Positions 18,062 through 26,411 of a stretch of DNA of 64,000 bases are shown here, one piece after another. Source of the DNA: UBA8079 sp965205535. Lineage in GTDB: Bacteria; Pseudomonadota; Alphaproteobacteria; UBA6615. Below the pieces are notes generated by a model. The model was not told the DNA's origin. It saw only the letters and a list, made by a program, of their open reading frames with translations, and searched no databases. The position numbers and the translations under genes were made by a program. The DNA lies in NCBI GenBank assembly GCA_965205535.1, contig CBDBHH010000005.1, positions 310,001-374,000 of the forward strand, given 5' to 3'. The stretch's first letter is position 1, and the number at the start of each line of letters is the position of its first letter.

Positions 18062-19143
18062 GTGCGCCCCTCGTCATTCGTCTCGCGTGTTCCCATTGGC
18101 AGGCCATACCAGATGGCTCGGCCTGCGCCATGCCGGACAAGCATTCCCTTGTCCATCAGGCTGCGGAATGTGGCTTTCAGGGTGTTCGGGCTGGCTCCGT
18201 GCTCCCGCACCATGTCGCGGTTTGTAACGCGGCCATGCTGGCGGGCATAGTCCAGGATCATGACGGCCAGCTCTGGCAATTCAGCAAGGGCGCGTTCCTC
18301 GCGCTCTATCTTGTCGGCCAGGCGGCGCTTCTGGTGCTGCAAGGATCGCATGAAAAACAGCAGCCAGGGCTGCCAGTCCGGGGCATCGCTGCGGATGGTT
18401 GCCTGTGTCTGGCGCAAGGCCAGATAGTAGCCTTCCTTGCTGTGCTCGATCACGCTCTCAAGGGATGAATAGGGGACATAGGCATAGCCTGCCTGCAACA
18501 GCAGCAGGGTTGTGAGGACACGGCTCAAGCGTCCGTTTCCATCCTGAAAGGGATGGATTTCAAGGAATACCACGGTGAAGACAGCGACGATCAGCAGGGG
18601 GTGCAGGCGCTTCAGCTCTCGCGCCTCATTCAGCCATTGCAGCAGCTCCGTCATGCGCTGCGGCGTATCGAAGGGGGTGGCGGTTTCAAAGACGATCCCG
18701 ACCATTTTGCCGGATGCGTCGAAGGCTCCCACGTCATTGCGCCCGGTCTTGTATTCGCCCCGGTGGCGTTCGTCTTTGGCGCCGTAACGCAGCAAGTCGC
18801 GGTGAAGCTGTTTGATGTGGTTTTCCGTGATGGGAATGTCCTGCCATGCCTGAAACACGGTCTCCATGACCTCGGCATAGCCTGCAACTTCCTGCTCGTC
18901 ACGGCTATCGAATTTCTTGATGTCCAGCTTGCCCAGCAGCTCTTCCACCTCACGATCAGACAGCTTGCTGCCCTCGATGCGGGTGGATGATCCGATGCTC
19001 TCGATCATCGCCACACGGCGAAGGGCTTGCAGCCGTTCCGGCGCAAGCGTTCCAAGAGCCCGCCATGCGCCCTTAAACTCGTCTATTTCGGAGAGAAGGG
19101 ACAGTAATCCGGGTGTGATCTGAATCGTTTCGGTCTGAATCAT
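18058..19143 (-). CDS. Fic-domain protein with winged-helix C-terminus
   Basis: 361 residues. The Fic core HPFQDGNGRLSR (197-208) is complete, so AMP (or other nucleotide) transfer is plausible. The inhibitory helix motif S53-T-R-I-E57-G lies N-terminal to it, which is the class II arrangement that blocks ATP binding until relieved. The C-terminal 80 residues (ELAVMILDYARQHGRVTNRDMVREHGAS ...) are a winged helix-turn-helix DNA-binding domain. It is the first gene of the operon and its upstream region has phased repeats, so autoregulation is likely. Role inferred: regulator or toxin-like sensor of the system. Confidence 0.88.
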   Translation of the reverse strand: MIQTETIQITPGLLSLLSEIDEFKGAWRALGTLAPERLQALRRVAMIESIGSSTRIEGSKLSDREVEELLGKLDIKKFDSRDEQEVAGYAEVMETVFQAWQDIPITENHIKQLHRDLLRYGAKDERHRGEYKTGRNDVGAFDASGKMVGIVFETATPFDTPQRMTELLQWLNEARELKRLHPLLIVAVFTVVFLEIHPFQDGNGRLSRVLTTLLLLQAGYAYVPYSSLESVIEHSKEGYYLALRQTQATIRSDAPDWQPWLLFFMRSLQHQKRRLADKIEREERALAELPELAVMILDYARQHGRVTNRDMVREHGASPNTLKATFRSLMDKGMLVRHGAGRAIWYGLPMGTRETNDEGRT

Positions 19144-19205
19144 ACCCGTAAATATACCGGATTATGCCGGATTGTAAACCGGAATAATTGCCGGATTATA
19201 CCCGA
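19144..19205 (-). promoter_or_regulatory. phased CCGGATTAT-type repeats upstream of fic (operator/promoter)
   Basis: On the + strand CCGG-A-T/A-rich units begin at 19157, 19167, 19179 and 19191, with a degenerate CCCGATTAT at 19201. Spacing is 10, 12, 12 and 10 bases, close to one helical turn. On the minus strand the units read ATAATCCGG and include TATAAT-like boxes. The array lies 14-65 bases before the Fic start, as expected for an operator for its winged-helix domain. Confidence 0.7.
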
Positions 19206-19384
19206 TTATGCAGCCTCGGCGCTTTCCAGTGGTTTTTCACAGTCGCCGCAAAGCAATCTTGCGGATGGTTTTGCCCAGGCATTGAGGCCGCAACCGGCGC
19301 ACTGAAACTTGATCCGGCCCTTCGGCTTCACCGGGGCAGGGGTGGTCTCGCCTTCGGCTTCGCCCTGATCGGCGTTTTTATTAT
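19206..19384 (-). pseudogene. C-terminal fragment of an SprT-like or zinc-ribbon mobile-element protein
   Basis: About 59 codons ending at TAA 19206-19208. The segment has a zinc ribbon, CAGCGLNAWAKPSARLLCGDC, preceded by a Pro/Glu-rich linker, as at the end of SprT-like proteins found on mobile elements. There is no start codon: the frame is cut at the right direct repeat. It differs from the intact SprT gene at 4446-5021. Confidence 0.6.
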
Positions 19385-19512
19385 TCGCAATCAGTAGTTA
19401 GGGGCTTCAATCCAGTGCCATGGGCAGGACCGGCTGTTCCGGCCGCCCCGCCACCGCGCCGGGAATCGTGAACCGCCTGCCGCCGAATATATCGGCGACG
19501 GTCAGCATCTGC
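19384..19512. repeat. right 129-bp direct repeat of the defence island
   Basis: Copy of 9056-9184 with two mismatches. Here the methyltransferase tail runs on in frame into further methyltransferase sequence on the minus strand, so this copy is in its original gene context. The left copy is joined to recombinase sequence instead. Confidence 0.9.
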
Positions 19513-19676
19513 ATCCGCGCATATTGCACGCCGCCCACATCGAGGTCTCCCGCCGCCGCCATCTCGCGCCGGAAGTTGGCCGCCTTCCGCGCCCCGAGCT
19601 CCTCCATCACGATCAGCCCGGCCATGGGTGCGTCCTCACGTTCCAGCACCCCGCGCAGGTCCCGCACCACGCCGAT
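19407..19676 (-). pseudogene. C-terminal remnant of a second DNA methyltransferase (restriction-enzyme-like tail)
   Basis: About 90 codons: VVRDLRGVLERED, MAGLIVMEELGARKAANFRREM, QYARMQMLTVADIFGGRRFTIPG and the end VLPMALD. The pattern (DLRGV.ERE, then a strand of hydrophobics, then a LTV-D-I/L-x-G-R/K ending) is that of the C-terminal domain of mobile-element adenine methyltransferases. The catalytic part is absent. Its upstream end abuts the beheaded TPP-enzyme gene around 19672-19680. Confidence 0.6.
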
Positions 19677-21042
19677 GATCATCACCGCCGGCCAGCAGGA
19701 GACGGGCCACGGCCTGACCGAGCCGCTGCTCTATGACCCGCTCGCCCCCATCGCAACACCGGTGGTGAAGTGGGCGACGGAGGTGACCCGGCTGGAAGAT
19801 TTGCCGCGCATCATGCGACGTGCCGGCAAGGTGGCGATGACCGCCCCGACGGGGCCGGTGTTCATCTCGCTGCCCGGTGACGTGCTGAACGACCGCAAGG
19901 GCATCGATCTGGGATCGCGCACCCGCGTCGACACCGCCATGCGACCGTCCGATGCGGGTCTGGAAGCGCTGGCCGACCGTCTGCTCGCCGCGAAACGACC
20001 CGCGATCCTGGCCGGCAACGAGGTGGTGACGTCCGACGCATTGGCAGAGGTTGCGCGGTTTGCGGAAGTCCTGGGCGCGCCAGCGTTTCAGCAAACCACG
20101 GCCTATGGTTCGTTTTTCCCGTCCGAACATCCGGCCTTCATGGGCGCCCTGTCGCGAAACCAGAAGGAGGTTCGCGGGATTCTCGAAGACTATGACCTGC
20201 TGGTCGTGGTCGGGGCGGATGTCTTGCGCATGTCGGTGATGAGCGAGACCGAACCTCTGCCCGACGGCATGCCGATCGTCCAGATCGGCCTGTTCGATTG
20301 GGATATGGGCAAGAATTATCCCGCCGACACGGCCGTGCGCGGCGACGTGCGCGAGACCCTCGCAGTGCTGAACCCGGTGATCGAGGGGCGGACCGACCAT
20401 GCGGACACGGCCAAAGCCCGCCTCGCGGCGGTGGCCGACAGCAACTGGTCGGCGAAGCGCGCGCGACGCGCCGTCGAGCTGGCCGCTGATGCCGAGGTAA
20501 CGCCGATCCGGTCGGACTGGTTGATGATGACCATCGCCGACACGCTTCCCGACGGTGCGATCACGGTCAACGAAGGCCTGACCACGACCTGGAACCTGCT
20601 CCAGTATCTGCCGTTGCGCGATCGCTACGACTTCCATTCCTTCGCCAGCGGCGGCATCGGCTGGGCCCTGCCCGCGGCCGTGGGCGTACAGATCGCCCAG
20701 CCCGACCGCCCCGTGGTCGCGCTCGTGGGTGACGGGTCGGCGATGTACTCCATTCAGGCGCTGTGGACGGCCGCACATCTGCGCGTCCCCGTGACCTATG
20801 TGATCCTCAACAATCAGGGCTACCGGATCATCAAGCAGCGCCTGAAGGCCTTCCACGGCAACGAGACCTATATCGGCATGGATTTCGACGACCCCGCCAT
20901 CGACTTCGTCTCGATGGCCGAGTCGATGGGTGTTTCAGCCACGCGGGTGACCGAGCCGGGCGCCGTGCGCGCCGCGCTGGAGGCCGCGATCGCGAACCCC
21001 GGGCCGAACCTGATCGATATCTGCGTGGAGCGCGGCGTCTGA
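19675..21042 (+). pseudogene. thiamine-diphosphate enzyme (benzoylformate decarboxylase/acetolactate synthase-like), 5' end missing
   Basis: Homology begins abruptly at ITAGQQETGHGLTEPLLYDPL, which in complete relatives lies about 95-100 residues into the protein. The central domain and the TPP-binding C-terminus are intact: GDGSAMYSIQALWTAAH followed by NNQGYRIIKQ is the GDG-x(n)-NN cofactor motif. The missing N-terminal part normally carries the Glu that activates the thiazolium ring, so a product from ATG 19675 should be inactive. The missing 5' part is not found at the left island border. The methyltransferase remnant points into it from the opposite strand. Confidence 0.8.
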
Positions 21043-21076
21043 TCATCTTGTCCTGCGGGGCGCGGGTACAGGCGTC

Positions 21077-22345
21077 ATGACGGCAGAAACCCGACCATCT
21101 GTGCTGGCGCCTTTTTCCGTGCGCAGCTTCCGCTTTCAATGGCCGGCGGACCTCGCGACCTCATGGTCGTTCGAGATGGAGACGCTCATCCTCGGCTGGT
21201 ACGTGCTGGTCGCGACAGATTCGGTGCTGCTGCTGACCCTGTTTGCCGCGCTCCAGTATGGCGGCACCCTCGTGGCGCCGATGTTCGGGGTCGCCGGGGA
21301 TCGCGCCGGCGCGCGCGCCGTCCTTTGTTCCATGCGCGCCTTCTACATGGTGCAGGCCGCCATGCTGACCGGGTTTATCTATTTCGACGCGCTGGGGCCC
21401 CTGCCCGTCTTCGTGATCGGCGCGCTCATGGGTATCGTGCGCCCGTCGGATATCGCCATCCGCTATTCCCTGGTCGGCGAGACCATTCCCTCCAAACGCC
21501 TGATGGGTGCGATGGGGGTCTCGCGCACGACAACGGATTCAGCGCGCGTCGCCGGCGCGCTGGCGGGGGCCAGCCTTGTCGCCACTCTGGGCATGGCACC
21601 AGCCTACACCGCCGTCACGATCCTCTACGCGGTCTCGATGCTGCTGACGCTCGGCACCGCGCGCCGCCCGCGCAACGACGCGGCGGGTTCGGACGCCGGC
21701 GCCAGGCCGGCCACGCGCACCTCACCCCTGCGCGATATGGCGGACTCCTTCGCCTATGTCTGGCGCACGCCACATTTGCTCGCGGCCATGACCCTGGCGC
21801 TGCTGGTCAACCTCTGCGCCTTCCCCCTGATGGGCGGCGTCCTGCCCTATGTGGCCCGCGAGGTTTACGGCACCGGCCAGGCCGGGCTTGGTTGCCTGGC
21901 GGCGAGCTTCGCCTTCGGCGCGCTGGTGGGCTCGCTGGGCCTGTCGGCAAACAGGCGCGCCATCCGGCCCGGCCGCATGATGATCGTCTTCACCTTTGCC
22001 TGGTACGCGCTGCTACTGGTCTTCGCATGGGTGGACGTGATGGCGCTGGGCATCGTCGTGCTGATCCTCGCGGGGCTGTGCCAGACCCTGGCGCTGGTCC
22101 CGCTATCGGTGATGCTGCTGCAAAGCTCCGACCCGCGCATGCGCGCGCGGGTGCTGGGCTTGCGAATGCTGGCGATTTACGGCCTGCCCATGGGCCTGCT
22201 GGCCTCGGGCCCGCTGATCGAGGCCTTCGGCTATTCGGTCACCACCACGGCCTACGGCGTGTTCGGCGTCATCGCGACCGCGCTCATCGCCTGGCGCTGG
22301 CACGCCCATGTCTGGCGGCTGGATTCGGTGGCGAACAGGGGGTAG
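21077..22345 (+). CDS. MFS transporter (EntS/DUF894-like exporter)
   Basis: 422 residues with about 11-12 hydrophobic segments. Features of the EntS-like subgroup are present: N-terminal FRFQWPADLATSWSFEMETLILGWYVL, then FGVAGDRAGARAVL (loop 2-3 Asp/Arg motif), and RPSDIAIRYSLVGETIP. A central charged loop lies at about residues 190-215. It would export a small molecule by proton antiport from the inner membrane; the substrate is unknown. It starts 34 bases after the broken TPP gene. Confidence 0.82.
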   Translation: MTAETRPSVLAPFSVRSFRFQWPADLATSWSFEMETLILGWYVLVATDSVLLLTLFAALQYGGTLVAPMFGVAGDRAGARAVLCSMRAFYMVQAAMLTGFIYFDALGPLPVFVIGALMGIVRPSDIAIRYSLVGETIPSKRLMGAMGVSRTTTDSARVAGALAGASLVATLGMAPAYTAVTILYAVSMLLTLGTARRPRNDAAGSDAGARPATRTSPLRDMADSFAYVWRTPHLLAAMTLALLVNLCAFPLMGGVLPYVAREVYGTGQAGLGCLAASFAFGALVGSLGLSANRRAIRPGRMMIVFTFAWYALLLVFAWVDVMALGIVVLILAGLCQTLALVPLSVMLLQSSDPRMRARVLGLRMLAIYGLPMGLLASGPLIEAFGYSVTTTAYGVFGVIATALIAWRWHAHVWRLDSVANRG

Positions 22346-22347
22346 CG

Positions 22348-23256
22348 CTACGCCGCATCCGCCTTGTACGACCCGTTCTCGATATCGTCCTCGAGAGAGC
22401 GCTGCACGGGTGTCCAGCCCAGCATGGCGCGGGCCTTGTCGGCATTCACGCGCACGTTGGAACCCATACCGAGCGCCATCGGCGCGCCCCACGCACGTGC
22501 AGCATCCGCCTGGGACAGGGTCTCGGTGTTCTCTCCCAGTCCCAGCAGGCGGCCGACCGCACGGTTGAGCTCAAGCATCGATGCCTCGCCGGACTCGATA
22601 TAGAAATACGAGCCCGCCGGGGCATGCTCCAGGGCCGCGACATAGGCGTCCGCGCAATCCTCGATATGGACATTCGACCAGATGTTCTGGCCGGGCCCAA
22701 GATGGCGCGGCACGCCGGACGTTTTCGCCATCTCGATGAACATCGGAACCTGGATGCTGTCCGGCCGCACGCCAAGGCCTTTGCCATAGATCAGGCAGGG
22801 GCACATCACGACCGAATGCACGCCCGACCTGGCCCCGTCGCAGACCAGGCGGTCGGTGGCGACCCGGCTGGCCTTCTCGGGCAGCGGGTAGAGCGGCGTG
22901 TCCTCATGATAGACGACGCCGCCGGGCTGCCCGTCGGCGTTGTCTGCCACGATGCTGGTGCCGCTGGTGTGCAGCAATTTCTTGCCGCTGCCCGCAAGCG
23001 CCTCGGTCAACACCCTGGCTGAAAACGGGTGATCGGCGTTGGCGGCGTTGACCACCGCGTCGGCGCTCTGTGCGGTCGCTGTGAGGATATCGAAATCATC
23101 CAGGCTGCCGGGCACCGGCGTGATGCCGTGTTCTTCCAGGCGCGCGGCGCGCTCGTCGTTGCGCGCCAGGCCGTGGATCCTGTGCCCCGCCTCCATGAGC
23201 TTGGCCGAGACGGTGCCGCCGATATAGCCGGTCGCGCCGGTCACGAAGATATCCAT
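22348..23256 (-). CDS. NAD(P)-dependent epimerase/dehydratase family protein
   Basis: About 302 residues of the extended SDR type. The N-terminal Rossmann motif is VTGATGYIGG (residues 5-14) and the NAD-binding DFDILTATAQSADAVVNAAN follows. The Tyr-x3-Lys pair of classical SDRs is not obvious, so a reductase/atypical NmrA-like role is possible. ATG 23256 is chosen because GGAGG lies 6 bases upstream; an upstream in-frame start has no such site. It is convergent with the MFS gene (2-base gap). Confidence 0.8.
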   Translation of the reverse strand: MDIFVTGATGYIGGTVSAKLMEAGHRIHGLARNDERAARLEEHGITPVPGSLDDFDILTATAQSADAVVNAANADHPFSARVLTEALAGSGKKLLHTSGTSIVADNADGQPGGVVYHEDTPLYPLPEKASRVATDRLVCDGARSGVHSVVMCPCLIYGKGLGVRPDSIQVPMFIEMAKTSGVPRHLGPGQNIWSNVHIEDCADAYVAALEHAPAGSYFYIESGEASMLELNRAVGRLLGLGENTETLSQADAARAWGAPMALGMGSNVRVNADKARAMLGWTPVQRSLEDDIENGSYKADAA

Positions 23257-23361
23257 GTACTGCCTCCGATGGTGGCTCGTGGGCGGCGACGAATATGCCA
23301 TTCCGCCCCGTCGAACCTCGGCTAGACTGTATCAAACGACAACATAAAGGGGGAGGACGCC

Positions 23362-24621
23362 ATGCCCGGCTATCCGGTCAACGACAAGCTCGAAGCCACC
23401 ACCGACCAGTGGCGCATTTCACAGCATTGCTTTGCCGACGAGATCCGCGCCGAGATGACCCTGCCCGACAAGGTCCAGCTCTGCGACATCACCCTGCGCG
23501 AAGGCCGGCAGCTGCCCGGGGTGTCGCTTAACCGCGACCAGGTCCTGCGCATCGCCGACAAGCTTTCCGAGGCGGGCGTGACAATGGTGCAGATGCATCA
23601 TGACGACCCCCAGGAGATGGCCGAGGTCAAGAAACGCCACCCCCATATGCTGATCGACGCGCTGGTGCATCCCACGGCCGTGCTGAACCCGGAGCTGGCC
23701 AAGCCCGAGGTCGACCTGAACTACGACCATGGCGCCGATTATGCCTCGCTCTGCTTCTCCTTTTCCGAACACCAGATGTGCCTGTTCGAATCCATGGCCG
23801 GCGCGCGCATCACCATCGAGGAGGCGATCGACCGGGCCATGGGCTCGGTCGCCTATGCCCGGGCCAAGGCCGGCCCCGACCGCAAGGTCGGCTGCCTGAT
23901 CCAGGACTGCACGCGCATCCCGATCGACCGGCTGGCCGAGGTCTGCGGCAAGCTGGTCGAGGCGGGTGCGGACATGATTCGCCTCGACGACATCAACGGC
24001 ATGGCGATCTACAGGGTCTACACCCATGTGGTCCGCGAGATGAAACGGCGCCTGCCCGGCACCGAGATCGCGTTGCACACCCACAATGACGTGGGCATGG
24101 CCGCGGCCGCGCTCTACGCCGGGCTCGAGGGCGGTGCCGACATCATCGACGCCTGCGTCAACGGGCTGGGCGAGCGCGCCCACATCGCGTGCTTTGCCGA
24201 GGTGGCCTCGGTGATCCAGCTCTATTACGGGCTGGATTGCGGCATCAAGCTCGACAAAATGACCGAGCTGTCGGAGCTGGTCGCGGAGACCATGCCCTGG
24301 CCCATGCCCGACACCATGCCCTTCGTCGGTCGCACGGCCTTCTCCCACCTAGTCGAGGTGCATTACTGCGTGCCGCCGACCGAGGAGGGCTTCTGGTCCT
24401 ATCTGTGCATGAAGCCCGAGGTCTTCGGGAATACCCAACACAATCTGCTGGGCCATTATTCAGGCCCCTGGGCGGTGCGCGCCAAGGCCGACGAGCTCGG
24501 CCTGACCATCACGGAAGGCCGGGAGGCCGACGTCATCGAGGGCCTGCGCGCGAAGATCAGGGCGGTCCGCCGCCAGGTCAGCGACGCGGAGTTCGGCGAG
24601 ATCGTCGCGGGAGTGGGTTAG
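23362..24621 (+). CDS. DRE-TIM metallolyase (HMG-CoA lyase/isopropylmalate synthase-like)
   Basis: 419 residues. The barrel begins with CDITLREGRQLPGVSL, equivalent to the D-x-T-L-R-D/E-G metal-binding strand. RLDDINGMA and LHTHNDVGMAAAAL supply the HxH metal ligands, and NGLGERAHIACFAEV matches the NGxGERxGN loop. These enzymes make or break C-C bonds next to a carboxylate (acetyl-CoA condensation, or HMG-type cleavage). The C-terminal region differs from both LeuA and homocitrate synthase, so the reaction is open. GGGGGAGGA precedes ATG 23362. It is the last flanking gene before the tRNA-bounded island. Confidence 0.82.
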   Translation: MPGYPVNDKLEATTDQWRISQHCFADEIRAEMTLPDKVQLCDITLREGRQLPGVSLNRDQVLRIADKLSEAGVTMVQMHHDDPQEMAEVKKRHPHMLIDALVHPTAVLNPELAKPEVDLNYDHGADYASLCFSFSEHQMCLFESMAGARITIEEAIDRAMGSVAYARAKAGPDRKVGCLIQDCTRIPIDRLAEVCGKLVEAGADMIRLDDINGMAIYRVYTHVVREMKRRLPGTEIALHTHNDVGMAAAALYAGLEGGADIIDACVNGLGERAHIACFAEVASVIQLYYGLDCGIKLDKMTELSELVAETMPWPMPDTMPFVGRTAFSHLVEVHYCVPPTEEGFWSYLCMKPEVFGNTQHNLLGHYSGPWAVRAKADELGLTITEGREADVIEGLRAKIRAVRRQVSDAEFGEIVAGVG

Positions 24622-24657
24622 GAGAATTGAAACGCGGCACCGAGGTCAAAGTCCGCG

Positions 24658-24711
24658 GAAAAGTTGGTATCCCGTAGGGGAGTCGAACCCCTGTTTCCGG
24701 CGTGAGAGGCC
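24658..24711 (-). repeat. 54-bp partial tRNA-Glu copy (att-like remnant)
   Basis: Identical, base for base, to 38678-38731: the anticodon arm, variable region, T-arm, acceptor 3' strand, CCA and 7 bases beyond. The 5' half (D-arm, acceptor 5' strand) is absent, so it cannot be a working tRNA. Orientation and position relative to the intact gene are those left by site-specific integration into a tRNA 3' end. Confidence 0.9.
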
Positions 24712-25337
24712 GGGAGGAACCGGGGGGTATCAGCTACATTTCCAACATTTCAGCCCTGATGGAACCCCGCGGAAACCCGCTGGTTCGCTCAAGTTGTTTG
24801 AAATCCATCGATCGTCCGAAAGCAACACGCCCCAGACCGTATCGGGTCCAGGGCGCTGTACTTCGGGCCGGTCTTTGGCAGTAGCCCCGAGCCCCATCGA
24901 CACAAATATTAGATACTGTGAATATATGCCTCGTGCTGTTCACGGTCAATTCTGTCGGTGTGTTGTGCTGCCCCCCGCCTGGGTAAACGCGGGCCACCAA
25001 CTTCCCTATTCCCGGCGCGCACTTTGCCGCTTCGGCGGACTTCCGAGCGCCCGACTGTTTTATGTGAACTGAGGGATAACCACACCGGTCGGATCTCCGA
25101 CCACATGCCCATCCATGATCGTCAGCCCGCTAGAAGGCACAAGCCCTGGAACGGCTATCAATGATCGACGAGGCAGCGGACTGGTCCCACGATATAGGGA
25201 CAGTGTGGCTATACCGGGATGTAAAGCATTCCCCAGAACCGCTCGTTCTGCCGTAACTGGCAGGGCAGGGATAGCGGAAAGAGGACTATTGCCTGCTTTC
25301 AACTCCGCATTGGTATCGCGCGCTACGCGGCAGTCTC
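24712..25337. other. 626-bp gene-poor stretch at the island border
   Basis: No convincing gene. A minus-strand frame running from inside the TcuB end to TAA near 25060 has about 95 sense codons (with LRDCRVARDTNAEL and LTIMDGHVVGDPTGVV) but no ATG or ribosome-binding site, and I do not recognise it. A short minus-strand MDFKQLER start near 24810 resembles a LysR N-terminus and stops after 24 codons. The stretch may be debris of lost island genes such as an integrase, which is otherwise missing. Confidence 0.5.
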
Positions 25338-26411
25338 TTAGCGGCTCCTCACCAACGCCAGAAGCCGATAAACCGCGTGTACGAACTTGCCGTAGGGCAA
25401 GGTCACGAAGAGCGCCAGAACAAAGCCCAGATGGATCGCCAGTAAAATGCCCATGCCGCCGGTGTGCCGGAAAAACAGAAGCGCCAACCCGGTGGCCGAC
25501 GTGAAGAACAGCAGGGCCAGGAAACCATAATCCATCCCCAGCTGCGCCATGGCGCGGGGCGCCTGGTCGGCGCGGACCTTAATGACGAACAATCCCCAGG
25601 TCCCGATCATCAACGCAATGCCGCCGACGGTCCCGGTCACAACCGGCACCGAGTACCAGGAATAGGGTGCCACCAATCCAAACCCGTAATCGGCGACCGT
25701 GCCGGCACACGTCGCAACAAAACAGAGGATGAAGCCCCACATGGTCGCCAGGTGATAGCGCCGGCGACCCTTGGTGAACTGGTCGTCGGCATCATTGCAT
25801 CCATCGCCGCCACCGCCGAGATACCGCGTCGTGGCGGCATCCGAAAACGCGCCCGTGATCGCCGCAAGTCCCGGCCATCCGCCGCCACCGGAGCGTCGCC
25901 AATAGCTGACGGCGCCCATGAACATCGCGAACAGCGCATAAATGAAGGTGAAACCGCCAACCGCAACCATGACGTTGTGGGGAATGACCGCGTAAAAGGC
26001 GCCCTCGCCCCGATGCACACCGGTCAGAACATCCCAGTCCTGTAACGCCATTGCCGCCAGCAGCACGAACGCAATAGACAGCGCCGTCGCGATAGACACC
26101 ACAAGACCATTGCGCCGGAACAGTGCCGCGAGCGGCCCCGGCCAGGCATGATCCTCGTACGTCTCGGCGCGCAACTCGGCGAATATTTGCGGCACGTTAA
26201 GTCCGAATTCATGCGGCGGCGCGTACTGGCAGGCGTAGTAGCAGCCGGCACAGTTGTGGCAGAGGTTCGCGAGGTAACCGAGATCGCCGTCGGAAAATTC
26301 TCGGCGCAATTCCATCGCCGGGAACACCGCGCAGTAACCCTCGCAGTAGCGACAGGCGTTGCAGATCTCCATGGTTCGCCGCGCCTCGGCGATCACGTCA
26401 GTTCCGGGCAT
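25338..26411 (-). CDS. tcuB: tricarballylate utilisation Fe-S membrane protein TcuB
   Basis: 357 residues. The N-terminus has two ferredoxin-like Cys clusters, CNACRYCEGYCAVFP (about 17-31) and CHNCAGCYYACQYAPP (about 51-66), suited to two 4Fe-4S centres. Then come about six membrane helices. This is the TcuB/CitB layout: it re-oxidises the FAD of TcuA and passes electrons to the membrane quinone pool. The start overlaps the tcuA stop by 14 bases, supporting a functional pair. It is the last gene of the tct-tcu operon. Confidence 0.9.
   Translation of the reverse strand: MPGTDVIAEARRTMEICNACRYCEGYCAVFPAMELRREFSDGDLGYLANLCHNCAGCYYACQYAPPHEFGLNVPQIFAELRAETYEDHAWPGPLAALFRRNGLVVSIATALSIAFVLLAAMALQDWDVLTGVHRGEGAFYAVIPHNVMVAVGGFTFIYALFAMFMGAVSYWRRSGGGGWPGLAAITGAFSDAATTRYLGGGGDGCNDADDQFTKGRRRYHLATMWGFILCFVATCAGTVADYGFGLVAPYSWYSVPVVTGTVGGIALMIGTWGLFVIKVRADQAPRAMAQLGMDYGFLALLFFTSATGLALLFFRHTGGMGILLAIHLGFVLALFVTLPYGKFVHAVYRLLALVRSR

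Noticed and set aside
9056..19512. Composite transposon with IS ends
   Set aside because: No DDE transposase, no short terminal inverted repeats, and the direct repeats are a gene end, not an insertion sequence.
19420..21042. Complete 540-residue TPP enzyme
   Set aside because: The first 85 codons are the reverse strand of the repeat and methyltransferase remnant; real homology begins only at about 19,678.
21139..23022. 627-codon + strand frame across the MFS and epimerase genes
   Set aside because: It overlaps two well-supported genes on both strands and reads as a compositionally biased shadow.
24658..24711. Second tRNA-Glu gene
   Set aside because: Only the 3' half is present; there is no D-arm or 5' acceptor strand.
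24734..25000. Gene starting with a LysR-like MDFKQL
   Set aside because: The LysR-like similarity covers six residues and the frame stops 24 codons later; the upstream part has no similarity I can see.
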